Program-made: the position numbers and the translations under genes
Assembly (NCBI RefSeq): GCF_009883055.1
Contig: NZ_WWVR01000021.1
Coordinates: forward strand, 1 to 55,897
Length of the DNA stretch: 55,897 nucleotides
Direction of reading: 5' to 3'
From: Blautia sp. BIOML-A1
GTDB lineage: Bacteria; Bacillota; Clostridia; Lachnospirales; Lachnospiraceae
The notes under the pieces: generated by a model
What the model was told of the DNA's origin: nothing
What the model saw: only the letters and a program-made list of their open reading frames with translations
Databases searched by the model: none
Part shown: positions 18,550 through 27,021 of the stretch, piece after piece
Position numbering within the stretch: the first letter of the stretch is position 1
Layout: each line of letters opens with the position of its first letter

Positions 18550-18594
18550 CTGCTGCGTCCGCTACGGTTCACTCCGTTCACAGCAGCCTGCGTC
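18550..18594 (-). promoter_or_regulatory. Structured leader of uppP
   Basis: On the minus strand GGACGCAG occurs twice, enclosing CTGCTGTG, an inner hairpin ACGG-AGTGAA-CCGT and a closing CAGCAG that pairs with CTGCTG. It lies between the promoter and the start codon, so the transcript would carry it. No known riboswitch class is recognised. Confidence 0.4.
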
Positions 18595-18619
18595 CTTATA
18601 ACAGCTATCAGTTCAGGTC

Positions 18620-18648
18620 AGTATAACATATTTCAGTTCAAGTTACAA
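18620..18648 (-). promoter_or_regulatory. Promoter of uppP
   Basis: Minus strand TTGTAA (18648-18643), 17 bp, TATACT (18625-18620). Confidence 0.65.
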
Positions 18649-18690
18649 GTTTCCAAACATTTGTTTGTGAAAATGTCCAGAGTTTTCAGA

Positions 18691-18733
18691 AAAAAAGATT
18701 CCCTGCCAGCCCACTTAAGAACCGACAGGGAAT
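18691..18733 (-). terminator. Terminator of the nfnAB operon
   Basis: ATTCCCTG (18733-18726 read on minus) pairs with CAGGGAAT (18705-18698), followed by TTTTTT on the minus strand. Confidence 0.85.
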
Positions 18734-18750
18734 TCCAATATGTTCAGATA

Positions 18751-20145
18751 TTATTTATTTTTGAGATATTCATCGATACCTTTGGCACCGGCTTTACCTG
18801 CTCCCATAGCAAGGATAACTGTAGCTGCACCTGTAACGGCATCACCACCGGCATATACGCCGTCCTTGGATGTCTTACCTGTTTCTTCTTCAGCAACAAT
18901 ACATCTTCTTCTGTTGACTTCCAGACCCTTGGTTGTGGAAGAGATCAGCGGGTTCGGGGAGGTACCAAGTGACATGATAACGGTATCTACGTCCATATCA
19001 TACTCAGATCCCGGGATTTCAACAGGACGTCTTCTTCCGGAAGCATCCGGCTCGCCCAGTTCCATCTTGACAACCTTCATTCCATTTACATGGCCGTTTT
19101 CGTCAACATGGATTTCTTTCGGGTTGGTAAGAAGATCAAAGATGATTCCCTCTTCTTTTGCGTGATGAACTTCCTCTGCTCGTGCAGGAAGCTCTGCTTC
19201 ACTTCTTCTGTATACGATGTGAACCTCAGCACCAAGTCTTAATGCTGTTCTTGCAGCATCCATGGCAACGTTTCCACCACCGACAACAGCAACCTTCTTG
19301 CCTGCTGCGATCGGTGTATCATAAGAGTCATCAAACGCTTTCATCAGGTTGCTTCTTGTCAGGTATTCGTTTGCAGAGAATACACCGCTTGCATTCTCTC
19401 CTGGAATTCCCATGAACATCGGAAGACCTGCACCAGAGCCGATAAATACAGCTTCAAATCCCTCGTCCTCGATCAGCTGATCGATGGTTGTGGATTTACC
19501 GATAACAACGTTTGTTTCAAATTTAACGCCGAGTTCTTTAACCTTCTCAATTTCTTTCTTAACGACTTTCTGCTTCGGAAGACGGAATTCCGGAATACCA
19601 TAAACAAGAACGCCGCCGAGCTCATGAAGAGCTTCGAATACAGTTACATCATAGCCTGCTTTTGCAAGATCTCCTGCACAGGTAAGTCCGGACGGACCGG
19701 AACCGATAACTGCAACCTTATGTCCGTTCTTAACTTCTGCTCCGGCTGGTTTAATGTCATGCTCAAGAGCATAGTCAGCAACAAATCTCTCCAGTTTGCC
19801 GATAGAAACTGCCTCACCCTTGACTCCACGGATACACTTGCCTTCACACTGGGATTCCTGTGGGCATACACGTCCGCAGATCGCCGGCAGAGCGGAAGAT
19901 AAACCGATCACCTTATAGGCTTCTTCGATGTTGCCATCTTTGATATGTTCAATAAATCCTGGAATATTGATGGATACAGGACAGCCTTCCACACATTTCG
20001 GTTTCTTGCAGCCTAAGCATCTCTGTGCTTCTTCCATTGCTTCTTCCTGGTTATATCCAAGACAAACTTCTTCAAAGTTTGTTGCACGTACCTTCGGATC
20101 CTGCTCTCTTACAGGAACTTTCTTTAACATTTTTGCATCTGCCAT
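18751..20145 (-). CDS. NfnB-type NADPH-binding subunit (glutamate synthase small-chain-like)
   Basis: With the gene upstream this forms a pair like NfnAB, the electron-bifurcating NADH-dependent ferredoxin:NADP+ oxidoreductase of anaerobes. The 464-residue protein shows two 4Fe-4S cysteine sets at the N-terminus (CLGCKKPKCVEGCP and ICGRVCPQESQCEGKC), an FAD-binding motif VIGSGPSGLTCAGDLAKAG and an NADPH-binding motif VVGGGNVAMDAARTALRLG. It is often annotated as NADPH-dependent glutamate synthase small subunit, but no large subunit is nearby and the NfnA partner is, which favours Nfn. Its ATG overlaps the NfnA stop (TAATG) with a perfect GGAGGTGA upstream. Confidence 0.9.
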   Translation of the reverse strand: MADAKMLKKVPVREQDPKVRATNFEEVCLGYNQEEAMEEAQRCLGCKKPKCVEGCPVSINIPGFIEHIKDGNIEEAYKVIGLSSALPAICGRVCPQESQCEGKCIRGVKGEAVSIGKLERFVADYALEHDIKPAGAEVKNGHKVAVIGSGPSGLTCAGDLAKAGYDVTVFEALHELGGVLVYGIPEFRLPKQKVVKKEIEKVKELGVKFETNVVIGKSTTIDQLIEDEGFEAVFIGSGAGLPMFMGIPGENASGVFSANEYLTRSNLMKAFDDSYDTPIAAGKKVAVVGGGNVAMDAARTALRLGAEVHIVYRRSEAELPARAEEVHHAKEEGIIFDLLTNPKEIHVDENGHVNGMKVVKMELGEPDASGRRRPVEIPGSEYDMDVDTVIMSLGTSPNPLISSTTKGLEVNRRRCIVAEEETGKTSKDGVYAGGDAVTGAATVILAMGAGKAGAKGIDEYLKNK

Positions 20146-21032
20146 TATTCGTCACCTCCGCAATGTCCGCATCCGCCGTGGTGGGTATCACCCTCCTGAA
20201 GCTTCAGTAATGCACGTCCCTCTTCGGTCTTGTACATCTGGCTTCTCTTCATAGCCTGATCAAAATCAACGAGATGTCCGTCGAATTCCGGTCCATCTAC
20301 GCAGGCGAATTTGATCTCATCGCCAACCTGAAGACGGCAGGCTCCGCACATACCTGTTCCATCAACCATGATCGGGTTCATGCTGACAATTGTATGGATG
20401 CCGAGTTTCTTGGTAAGCAGACAGACAAATTTCATCATGATCATCGGTCCGATCGCAACACAGACATCGTAATGCTTGCCTTCGTTTGTGACAAGGTCTT
20501 CCAGAGTCTTTGTTACCATACCGGAACGGCCATAGGAACCGTCGTCTGTTGTAACATAAAGGTTGGAAACAGCCGCAAGTTCCTTCTCAAGGATCACCAT
20601 GTCTTTGGTCTTGGAGCCAAGGATCACGTCCGCTGTGATTCCATGCTCATGAAGCCATTTTACCTGCGGGTAAACCGGTGCTGTACCAACACCTCCTGCA
20701 ACAAATACCATTTTTTTCTTCTTGAGTTCTTCAATGTCCTCATGAACAAATTCAGAAGGACATCCCAGAGGTCCTACAAAATCACGGAAAGAATCTCCTG
20801 CTTTTAACTGAGCCATCTTGATTGTAGATGCTCCGATCTCCTGGAACACGATAGTTACGGTTCCTTCTTCGCGGTCGTAATCGCAGATTGTAAGTGGGAT
20901 TCTCTCACCCTTCTCGTCCATTTTGACGATGATGAACTGTCCTGGCTGACAATGGCTTGCAACACGCGGTGCATGTACAACCATAAGATGAATCTTAGCT
21001 GCCAGTGTTTCGGCTTTTAAAATCTTATACAT
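20145..21032 (-). CDS. NfnA-type FAD/NAD-binding subunit with 2Fe-2S cluster
   Basis: A 295-residue ferredoxin-NADP reductase-like protein. FAD-binding beta-barrel first (PGQFIIVKMDEKGERIPLTI), then NAD-binding VFVAGGVGTAPVYPQVKWL, then a cysteine set GMCGACRLQV ... FACVDGPEFDGH for the 2Fe-2S cluster, as in dihydroorotate dehydrogenase electron-transfer subunits and NfnA. The tail GGCGHCGGDE is extra. Placed directly before NfnB. AGGAGG precedes the ATG at 21032 and a promoter lies about 40 bp upstream. Confidence 0.9.
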   Translation of the reverse strand: MYKILKAETLAAKIHLMVVHAPRVASHCQPGQFIIVKMDEKGERIPLTICDYDREEGTVTIVFQEIGASTIKMAQLKAGDSFRDFVGPLGCPSEFVHEDIEELKKKKMVFVAGGVGTAPVYPQVKWLHEHGITADVILGSKTKDMVILEKELAAVSNLYVTTDDGSYGRSGMVTKTLEDLVTNEGKHYDVCVAIGPMIMMKFVCLLTKKLGIHTIVSMNPIMVDGTGMCGACRLQVGDEIKFACVDGPEFDGHLVDFDQAMKRSQMYKTEEGRALLKLQEGDTHHGGCGHCGGDE

Positions 21033-21071
21033 TGTTCCCCTCCTAGCGTATATTCATTCAATCCTTTATTA

Positions 21072-21100
21072 ATAATACGCTAAAATTCCTTCTAATACAA
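21072..21100 (-). promoter_or_regulatory. Promoter of the nfnAB operon
   Basis: Minus strand TTGTAT (21100-21095), 17 bp, TATTAT (21077-21072). Confidence 0.7.
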
Positions 21101-21150
21101 GGGGAATATTCAAAAACACACTAATTATGCACTCTTTTTTCTATATGTTT

Positions 21151-21876
21151 CTACAATTTCTCTCCGGATTTTTCTCTGTTTGTCTCTATCATCTGATGAA
21201 GCTTCATCAGTGCCTCCCTGATTCCGCCCACTTCATCGATCAGCCCCTCCTTTACCGCTTCCTCACCTTCCAGTAAAGTCCCTACATCCTTTACAAGCTG
21301 ACTGGTATCCAGCATCAGTTCTTCCAAACGTTCCCTGGATGCCCTGGAATGGGCAGCGATAAAACCTGTGATACGGTCCTGGATCTTTTCCATATTTCGG
21401 TAGGTCTGTGCCACTCCTATGAACATGCCGCTTGACCGTACCGGATGGATCACCATCGTTGCACTTGCAACAGCAAAGGAATAATCCGCCGATACAGCCA
21501 TGGGAATTCCAATGGAATGTCCTCCTCCGAGCACCAGAGAGACCGTGGGAATACTTAAGGATGCGATCATTTCCGCAATGGCAAGCCCGGCCTCCACATC
21601 TCCGCCGACCGTATTCAGAAGGATCAAAAGCCCCTCAACCTCCTTATCATCCTCAATCATCGCAAGCTTCGGAAGAACATGCTCGTATTTGGTCGTCTTG
21701 CTCTGTGAGGGAGCCGTCTCATGCCCTTCCACTTCTCCAATGACTGTCAGAAGTTCAATCCTGTGATCCAGTCGATTCTGATCCAGAACCGCCTCTCCCG
21801 TTTCCCTGATCTGTGCATTCTGCTGCTCCTGACAATCTAGTTCTTTCTGCTTCTCATCCTTATTTCTCTCAGACAT
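21151..21876 (-). CDS. ClpP-family serine protease, TepA-like
   Basis: A 241-residue member of the ClpP/crotonase superfamily resembling Bacillus TepA. The catalytic serine lies in GGGHSIGIPMAVSADYSFA and the histidine in VIHPVRSSGMFIG; VEGLLILLNTVGGDVEAGLAIAE forms the usual glycine-rich strand. A charged N-terminal extension of about 50 residues and no clear signal peptide suggest a cytoplasmic or membrane-associated protease. The ATG at 21876 has GGAGG upstream; this site lies in a hairpin. No ClpX/ClpA partner is near. Confidence 0.88.
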   Translation of the reverse strand: MSERNKDEKQKELDCQEQQNAQIRETGEAVLDQNRLDHRIELLTVIGEVEGHETAPSQSKTTKYEHVLPKLAMIEDDKEVEGLLILLNTVGGDVEAGLAIAEMIASLSIPTVSLVLGGGHSIGIPMAVSADYSFAVASATMVIHPVRSSGMFIGVAQTYRNMEKIQDRITGFIAAHSRASRERLEELMLDTSQLVKDVGTLLEGEEAVKEGLIDEVGGIREALMKLHQMIETNREKSGEKL

Positions 21877-21880
21877 AAAA

Positions 21881-21909
21881 ATACCTCCATGTATCATTCA
21901 TGGAGGTAT
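21881..21909 (-). promoter_or_regulatory. Perfect hairpin with T-run that encloses the tepA-like ribosome site
   Basis: On the minus strand ATACCTCCATG (21909-21899), a 7-nt loop and CATGGAGGTAT (21891-21881) form a perfect 11-bp stem followed by TTTT and ATG. It can act both as terminator of yebC and as lid on the GGAGG site. Confidence 0.7.
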
Positions 21910-21949
21910 TCTGTGCAAAAATATAGATTGTTATACGTACTCTCTCAGA

Positions 21950-22678
21950 TCATTCGTCCCAGTTCGTCCAGACATCTGTGACGTCATCGTCCTCATCGAG
22001 GAGATCCAGAGTCCTCTGAAGGTTCTTGATATCCTTCTCATCGGTAAGCTCTACATAAGTCTGAGGAACCATGGCAACCTGTGCCTCAAGCATCGGTACG
22101 CCAGCCTGCTCGAGTGCCTCTCTTACTGCGCTGAAATCATCCGGAGCAGTGAGAACCTCATAGCTGTCCTCTTCTTCACTGAAATCCTCAGCACCTGCAT
22201 CCAGTGCAGTCATCATCAGATCATCCGCATCCATCTCGCATTCTTCTTTGTCGATGATGATCTGACCTTTCTGGTCGAACATGAAGGATACACATCCCTG
22301 TGTTCCGATGCTTCCATATCCCTTGGTGAAAGCATTTCTTACATTACTTGCTGTACGGTTCTTATTGTCAGTCAGAGTTTCAACGATGATCGCCACACCG
22401 TTCGGGCCATAACCTTCATATGTAGCATGCTCATAGTTGTCAGCAGAATCAGCTCCTGCTGCCTTCTTGATTCCACGCTCGATCGTATCGTTCGGCATGT
22501 TGTTTGCCTTTGCCTTCGCAATGACATCACGAAGCTTGCTGTTGTTGTTCGGATCCGCACCGCCGGCTTTGACTGCCATAACGATCTCACGGCCGATCAC
22601 GGTAAAGATCTTACCTTTTTTGGCATCGTTCTTTTCTTTTTTATGCTTGATATTCGCAAATTTTGAATGTCCTGACAT
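21950..22678 (-). CDS. yebC: YebC/PmpR-family DNA-binding regulator
   Basis: A 242-residue protein with the typical start [21 protein letters not shown], the central [23 protein letters not shown] and a C-terminal [24 protein letters not shown]. Family members act as transcriptional regulators or, for some, help ribosomes through proline-rich stretches; which applies here is unknown. AAGGAG precedes the ATG, and a good promoter is present. Probably monocistronic, ended by the hairpin before tepA. Confidence 0.94.
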   Translation of the reverse strand: MSGHSKFANIKHKKEKNDAKKGKIFTVIGREIVMAVKAGGADPNNNSKLRDVIAKAKANNMPNDTIERGIKKAAGADSADNYEHATYEGYGPNGVAIIVETLTDNKNRTASNVRNAFTKGYGSIGTQGCVSFMFDQKGQIIIDKEECEMDADDLMMTALDAGAEDFSEEEDSYEVLTAPDDFSAVREALEQAGVPMLEAQVAMVPQTYVELTDEKDIKNLQRTLDLLDEDDDVTDVWTNWDE

Positions 22679-22755
22679 TTTTCTCGCTCCTTTTATTTCT
22701 TATCTTCCTGTAAACCATGCTCAAAAAGCCGGTAAACCTGCGTAATTACTGATAA

Positions 22756-22784
22756 AATATAGCACTTTCCATGAAATTCGTCAA
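22756..22784 (-). promoter_or_regulatory. Promoter of yebC
   Basis: Minus strand TTGACG (22784-22779), 17 bp, TATATT (22761-22756). It begins within 11 bp of the mazF stop codon. Confidence 0.75.
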
Positions 22785-22794
22785 GGATAACTGC

Positions 22795-23142
22795 TCAAAA
22801 AGTAAGCTCAAGACTGATTTCCAGTGCATGATTCACCTTATCCAGCATTGCCTGGTCCAGGTGACAGACCTTATCCTTCAGCCTTCGTTTGTCGATCGTC
22901 CGCAGTTGCTCCAGAAGGATCACAGAATCCCTCTCGATCCCATAGGCAGACGCATCGATCTCAATATGTGTCGGCAGTTTCGCTTTATTCATCTTTGATG
23001 TAATTGCTGCGCAGATCACAGTCGGGCTGTGCCGGTTGCCCACATCATTCTGGATGATCAGCACCGGACGGATACCGCCCTGCTCGCTTCCGACCACAGG
23101 CCGCAGATCTGCATAAAAGATATCTCCTCTTTTAATTACCAC
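22795..23142 (-). CDS. MazF/EndoA-type mRNA interferase
   Basis: A 115-residue PemK/MazF-fold toxin: [30 protein letters not shown], then [20 protein letters not shown] and [13 protein letters not shown], very close to EndoA of Bacillus, which cleaves mRNA at UACAU. A GTG at 23142 has GGAG ten bases upstream; an in-frame GTG at 23151 is too close to it. In Bacillus the antitoxin gene lies between alr and this gene. Here only about 150 bp separate alr and mazF and hold no antitoxin-sized frame, so the toxin appears unpaired at this locus. Confidence 0.92.
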   Translation of the reverse strand: MVIKRGDIFYADLRPVVGSEQGGIRPVLIIQNDVGNRHSPTVICAAITSKMNKAKLPTHIEIDASAYGIERDSVILLEQLRTIDKRRLKDKVCHLDQAMLDKVNHALEISLELTF

Positions 23143-23262
23143 ACAATTCACACTCCGATTCTTCTGTTACTGTCCCTTATGGAACATCCCATTCTTTTTC
23201 TCTGGAATTAGTATTTCCATTTTTTTCTCGTGTATACATGTGTGGTGTTTCCATCTGATTTC

Positions 23263-23286
23263 GTAACTGCTCAGCCTCACAGTTAC
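23263..23286. mobile_element. MITE relic, 24 bp (copy 6)
   Basis: GTAACTGCTCAGCCTCACAGTTAC, followed by GAATC as in the longer copies. No target duplication left. It lies between alr and mazF. Confidence 0.55.
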
Positions 23287-23298
23287 GAATCATCTTCC

Positions 23299-24465
23299 TT
23301 AGTTAAAGAAGGTAAGCTCTCCCCATTCTCTGCCGTCTCTGATATAGACTCTCGGAACACGCTTGCTGATATCGCAGGCAAATTCATAGGAAAAACGTCC
23401 GGACAGATCCCCGAAGGTTTCCATGCTGATAAATTCCTTTCCGTCTTTTCCGATCAGAGTCACCTCGTCACCCATATCCGCCTCCGGAATCTTTGTGACA
23501 TCCACCATAAACTGATCCATACAGACCCTTCCAAGGATCGGAGCCTTCTTACCGCGGATCAGCACCCAGCCTTTATTTGACAGAGAACGCGGATATCCAT
23601 CTGCGTATCCGACCGGGATCGTTGCCACTCTCATTTCCTTCTTGACGGTAAAGGTTCCGCCATAGCTGATCGCAGCCCCTGGCTCCAGAGTCTTGACATA
23701 GGCGATGTGGCTCTTAAGCTCCATAGCCGGGATCAGTTTCAGATTGTCTCTCTCTACTTCGTTAGAAGGATACATTCCATAGATCGTGATACCTGCCCGT
23801 ACTGCATTCAGATTCGCCTCCGGAATACGGATAATTCCGGCACTGTTGGAACAGTGTTTCATCGGAATCTGAACTCCGGCATCCTCCAGAAGCTTTGCAA
23901 AATTCAGATAACGCTTCAGCTGATCCATAGCCGGACTTCTGTCTGTTTCATCCGCTCTCGCAAAATGAGTGAACATTCCCTCAATCTCGACATTCGGAAG
24001 CTCTTTGATCTTTTTGATCTGGGCGACACTTTCCTGCCTGTCTGCAAATCCGATCCGGCTCATTCCGGTATCCAGACCAATATGAATATGTACATTTCTT
24101 CCCTGACGCTTTGCTTCCTCTGAGAGTTCTTGTGCCATCTCATAAGTACAGACCGTCAGACGAATCTCTTTTGCGATCATTTCTGTATAATATTCCTCAA
24201 AAACAATCCCCAGGATCAGAATCGGTTTTTTGACGCCGAAGGTACGAAGCTGAAGTGCCTCCTCAGGTGTTGCAACCGCAAATCCCCAGATATAATCATA
24301 GTCTTCGATCAGACGGGCGATTGCCTCTGCCCCATGTCCGTATCCATCTGCCTTGATCACCGCAACGATCTGCGTTCCCTCTGCAATATTTTTCTTCATT
24401 TCCGCAAAGTTATGTGCGATCGCATCTAATGATACAACCGCTTTTACTCTCTCGAATTTCTTCAT
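23299..24465 (-). CDS. alr: Alanine racemase
   Basis: PLP enzyme producing D-alanine for peptidoglycan. The 388-residue protein has the PLP lysine in VVAVIKADGYGHGAEAIA, the glycine-rich HCSNSAGIIR region, the catalytic tyrosine in ISYGGTFTVK, and VGYADGYPRSLSNKG. GAGGAG and AAAGGA precede the ATG at 24465. It lies in the nnr-alr-mazF run common in Firmicutes. Confidence 0.97.
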   Translation of the reverse strand: MKKFERVKAVVSLDAIAHNFAEMKKNIAEGTQIVAVIKADGYGHGAEAIARLIEDYDYIWGFAVATPEEALQLRTFGVKKPILILGIVFEEYYTEMIAKEIRLTVCTYEMAQELSEEAKRQGRNVHIHIGLDTGMSRIGFADRQESVAQIKKIKELPNVEIEGMFTHFARADETDRSPAMDQLKRYLNFAKLLEDAGVQIPMKHCSNSAGIIRIPEANLNAVRAGITIYGMYPSNEVERDNLKLIPAMELKSHIAYVKTLEPGAAISYGGTFTVKKEMRVATIPVGYADGYPRSLSNKGWVLIRGKKAPILGRVCMDQFMVDVTKIPEADMGDEVTLIGKDGKEFISMETFGDLSGRFSYEFACDISKRVPRVYIRDGREWGELTFFN

Positions 24466-24504
24466 AATCCTTTATCTCCTCACTGCATATCGCAAATATT
24501 CTTA

Positions 24505-26106
24505 TCAAATATATTCTAACATATTTTCCCGTTCTCTGAGGACCTTCGCCGCGGCTTTTGCAATGTCTCCGGCCTTCATTCCGTAAGTGCCCTTATCCTG
24601 TGCCGCCCTGTCTCCTGCAAGCCCATGAAGAAAAACACCCAGGGCCGCCATCTCCGCCAGTTTCACTCTGCCGTCATGTTCTGAAAGGAACGTACACAAA
24701 ACACCTGCCAAAATTCCCGACAGGACATCTCCGCTTCCCGCCGTCGCCATTCCCGGATTTCCGCTCTGATTGATCCAGCAAAAATCGTCCTCCGGGCCTG
24801 TGATGACCGTCGACGCATCCTTTAACACACAGACCACACCGTTTTGCATGGCAAACTTCTCAGCCGTTCCAATAAGATCCTTCTGTATTTCCGGTATTGA
24901 TAACCTGGATACCTGTTTTTCAGATAAAGACCGACTGGATTCCGGCTTTTTGGACATAAACTCCTCACTCAGCCGGCTCATCTCTCCCAGGTGCGGGGTA
25001 CAGATCACCTGACTGCCATGAAAATATTTCTTCCACGTCGGGTTCTTCGAAAGCAGATTCAGTCCATCCGCATCCAGGATCACAGGTTTCCCCATTCTCT
25101 GTGCGAAAGAGAGAAAAGATTCTGTTTTCTGTGTACTTTTTTCTGACTGTCCAAGCCCCGGTCCGATCACGATCACATCACACCAGCGTGCCGCATCAGA
25201 CCATGTATCTTCCCCACTGGAATCATCCGCAAACATCGCCTCCGGAAGAAGCGTCTGCAGCGGAATACGATTCTCTTCATCTGTCAGGATCTTCACCATC
25301 CCGGCACCCGCGGCAAACGCTCCCTCTGCACAGAGATATGCGGCACCGCACATCCCCTTACTTCCTGCAACAATAAGAACCTTGCCAAAGGTACCTTTAT
25401 TTCCATTCGCAATACGCTTCGGGATTTTCCGGAGATCTTTCTTCTCCAGAACCCCTTTCTCCGGCAAAAGCTCCGGATTCTCATAGATGCCGACATCCGC
25501 CGTGACAACCCTTCCTGCAAACATCTTCCCGGGATAAAGACATAAGCCCGTTTTGCCAAAAGCAAAGGTCACTGTCAGATCTGCATGAAAGGCAATCCCA
25601 AGTTCTTCCCCGGTGCTGCTGCTCACGCCGGACGGAAGATCGACCGCCACTTTCCAGGCAGACGCCTGATTCATTGCACTCAGCACATCCCGGTAACGTC
25701 CCTCGATCGCACGGTCCAGTCCGACGCCGAAAATGGCATCTACTATAGTAGTATATTCCCTCAGTTCCAGGTTATTCACCAGAGGAACCTGATAATTTCC
25801 GGCAATTTCCAGCTGACGGCGCGTTTCCTCTGTCCGATGATCCGGGTTTCCCATCATATAGATTTCTGCAGCATATCCATGAAGGTGCAGGATCCTGGCA
25901 ATGGCAACACCGTCTCCGCCGTTGTTTCCGCCTCCGCAGACGCATAAGATCCGCTCTTTTTGCTTCGTATCCGCAAAATGCCGTTCCATCTCATCCACGA
26001 CCGCCAGTGCCGCTCTCTCCATCAGAACGCAGGACGGCACACCCATCCTGTCAATCGTATAACGATCCAATGTCTTCATTTCCGGTCCGTTCACAATCCG
26101 TCTCAT
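24505..26106 (-). CDS. nnr: Bifunctional NAD(P)H-hydrate epimerase / ADP-dependent NAD(P)H-hydrate dehydratase
   Basis: Repairs hydrated NADH and NADPH. The 533-residue protein joins an N-terminal epimerase domain (YjeF_N: CVCGGGNNGGDGVAIARIL, VDAIFGVGLDRAIEG, VDLPSGVSSSTG) to a C-terminal ribokinase-like dehydratase (GTFGKVLIVAGSKGMCGAAYL, VIGPGLGQSE, HLGEMSRL, NPGMATAGSGDVLSGILAG). GGAGAGGAG precedes the ATG. Next to alr as in many Firmicutes. Confidence 0.96.
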   Translation of the reverse strand: MRRIVNGPEMKTLDRYTIDRMGVPSCVLMERAALAVVDEMERHFADTKQKERILCVCGGGNNGGDGVAIARILHLHGYAAEIYMMGNPDHRTEETRRQLEIAGNYQVPLVNNLELREYTTIVDAIFGVGLDRAIEGRYRDVLSAMNQASAWKVAVDLPSGVSSSTGEELGIAFHADLTVTFAFGKTGLCLYPGKMFAGRVVTADVGIYENPELLPEKGVLEKKDLRKIPKRIANGNKGTFGKVLIVAGSKGMCGAAYLCAEGAFAAGAGMVKILTDEENRIPLQTLLPEAMFADDSSGEDTWSDAARWCDVIVIGPGLGQSEKSTQKTESFLSFAQRMGKPVILDADGLNLLSKNPTWKKYFHGSQVICTPHLGEMSRLSEEFMSKKPESSRSLSEKQVSRLSIPEIQKDLIGTAEKFAMQNGVVCVLKDASTVITGPEDDFCWINQSGNPGMATAGSGDVLSGILAGVLCTFLSEHDGRVKLAEMAALGVFLHGLAGDRAAQDKGTYGMKAGDIAKAAAKVLRERENMLEYI

Positions 26107-26131
26107 TTCGTCTCCTCTCCAAAAACAACAG

Positions 26132-26181
26132 AAAGGCTGTTACGCAGCCTCCTTAATGCAAGGAGCCGGGTAACAGCCTTT
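26132..26181 (-). terminator. Terminator of rex
   Basis: A 12-bp outer stem AAAGGCTGTTAC/GTAACAGCCTTT encloses a second stem (GCTCCTT/AAGGAG). Followed on the minus strand by T-rich TTTCTGTTGTTTTT. It separates rex from nnr. Confidence 0.85.
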
Positions 26182-26194
26182 CACTGTCCTCTTT

Positions 26195-26851
26195 TTATGA
26201 ATGCTGCTCTTCTACATGTTCCTGTCGATATTGACTGAGATTGTAGGATAAAGTCATCAGACTCTCCGAAAGATGAACATTCTCTACAATTACGTCATCC
26301 GGAGTATCCAGATCAATATGAGCAAAATTCCAGATCGCCTTGATACCATTCTCGATCAGGATATCCGCCATATCCTTCGCCTTATTCTTCGGAAGTGTAA
26401 GGATTGCGATCTCAATATTATTCTCTCTTAAGAAAAATGGAAGATTGCTGATCATCTGGATCTCAATTCCGCGAACAGCAATACCTTCAAGTACCGGGTT
26501 CACATCAAAGATTCCTAGTAACTTAAAACCACGTTTTTCAAAGTCAACATAATTGGCAAGTGCCTGTCCAAGATTACCGGCACCAACGATGATCATCGGG
26601 TGTACCTCATCCAGTCCCAGGATCTTACCGATCTCTGTATAAAGATATTTTACATTATAACCGTATCCCTGCTGCCCAAACCCTCCGAAATTATTCAAAT
26701 CCTGACGGATCTGAGATGCTGTGACACGCATTTTCTTACTAAGATCATTGGAAGATATACGCTCAACATTGTCTTCCAGTAATTCGCCAAGATAGCGATA
26801 ATACCGGGGCAGTCTCTTAATTACAGCTTTTGATATCTGTTTTGCCTCCAC
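26195..26851 (-). CDS. rex: Redox-sensing transcriptional repressor Rex
   Basis: Senses the NADH/NAD+ ratio and represses fermentation and energy genes. The 218-residue protein has the N-terminal winged helix (ISKAVIKRLPRYYRYLGELL, ASQIRQDLNNFGGFGQQGYGYNV) and a Rossmann domain with PMIIVGAGNLGQALANY. The GTG start at 26851 has GGGAGG upstream. Its promoter's -10 lies within GTTATAATTAAC, an inverted repeat vaguely like a Rex site but with spacing 2 bp too short; autoregulation is only a possibility. Confidence 0.96.
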   Translation of the reverse strand: MEAKQISKAVIKRLPRYYRYLGELLEDNVERISSNDLSKKMRVTASQIRQDLNNFGGFGQQGYGYNVKYLYTEIGKILGLDEVHPMIIVGAGNLGQALANYVDFEKRGFKLLGIFDVNPVLEGIAVRGIEIQMISNLPFFLRENNIEIAILTLPKNKAKDMADILIENGIKAIWNFAHIDLDTPDDVIVENVHLSESLMTLSYNLSQYRQEHVEEQHS

Positions 26852-26881
26852 CGTTGTCCCTCCCTTAATACTTTCCTGTTA

Positions 26882-26910
26882 ATTATAACGAAATGACATT
26901 TTATTGTCAA
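26882..26910 (-). promoter_or_regulatory. Consensus promoter of rex
   Basis: Minus strand TTGACA (26910-26905), 17 bp, TATAAT (26887-26882), a perfect sigma-A consensus. Confidence 0.85.
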
Positions 26911-26961
26911 TCTATGTTGGTAATTCTGTGCAATTTTTGCTGTTTTTTCGTTGGTTTTTCC

Positions 26962-26990
26962 TTTACAAAGATAATTTTTCCCCTTATAAT
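26962..26990 (+). promoter_or_regulatory. Promoter of the ABC-F gene
   Basis: TTTACA (26962-26967), 17 bp, TATAAT (26985-26990), 32 bp before the start codon. Confidence 0.8.
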
Positions 26991-27021
26991 CATAGCGTAT
27001 ATTGATTTTGGAGGAATATTT

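Noticed and set aside
18751..20145. Glutamate synthase small subunit
   Set aside because: The sequence fits this family, but there is no large subunit next to it and the NfnA-type partner is directly upstream, so NfnB is preferred.
26876..26892. Rex operator in the rex promoter
   Set aside because: GTTATAATTAAC is an inverted repeat over the -10 box, but the half-site spacing is 2 bp shorter than in known Rex sites and most of it is simply the -10 sequence.
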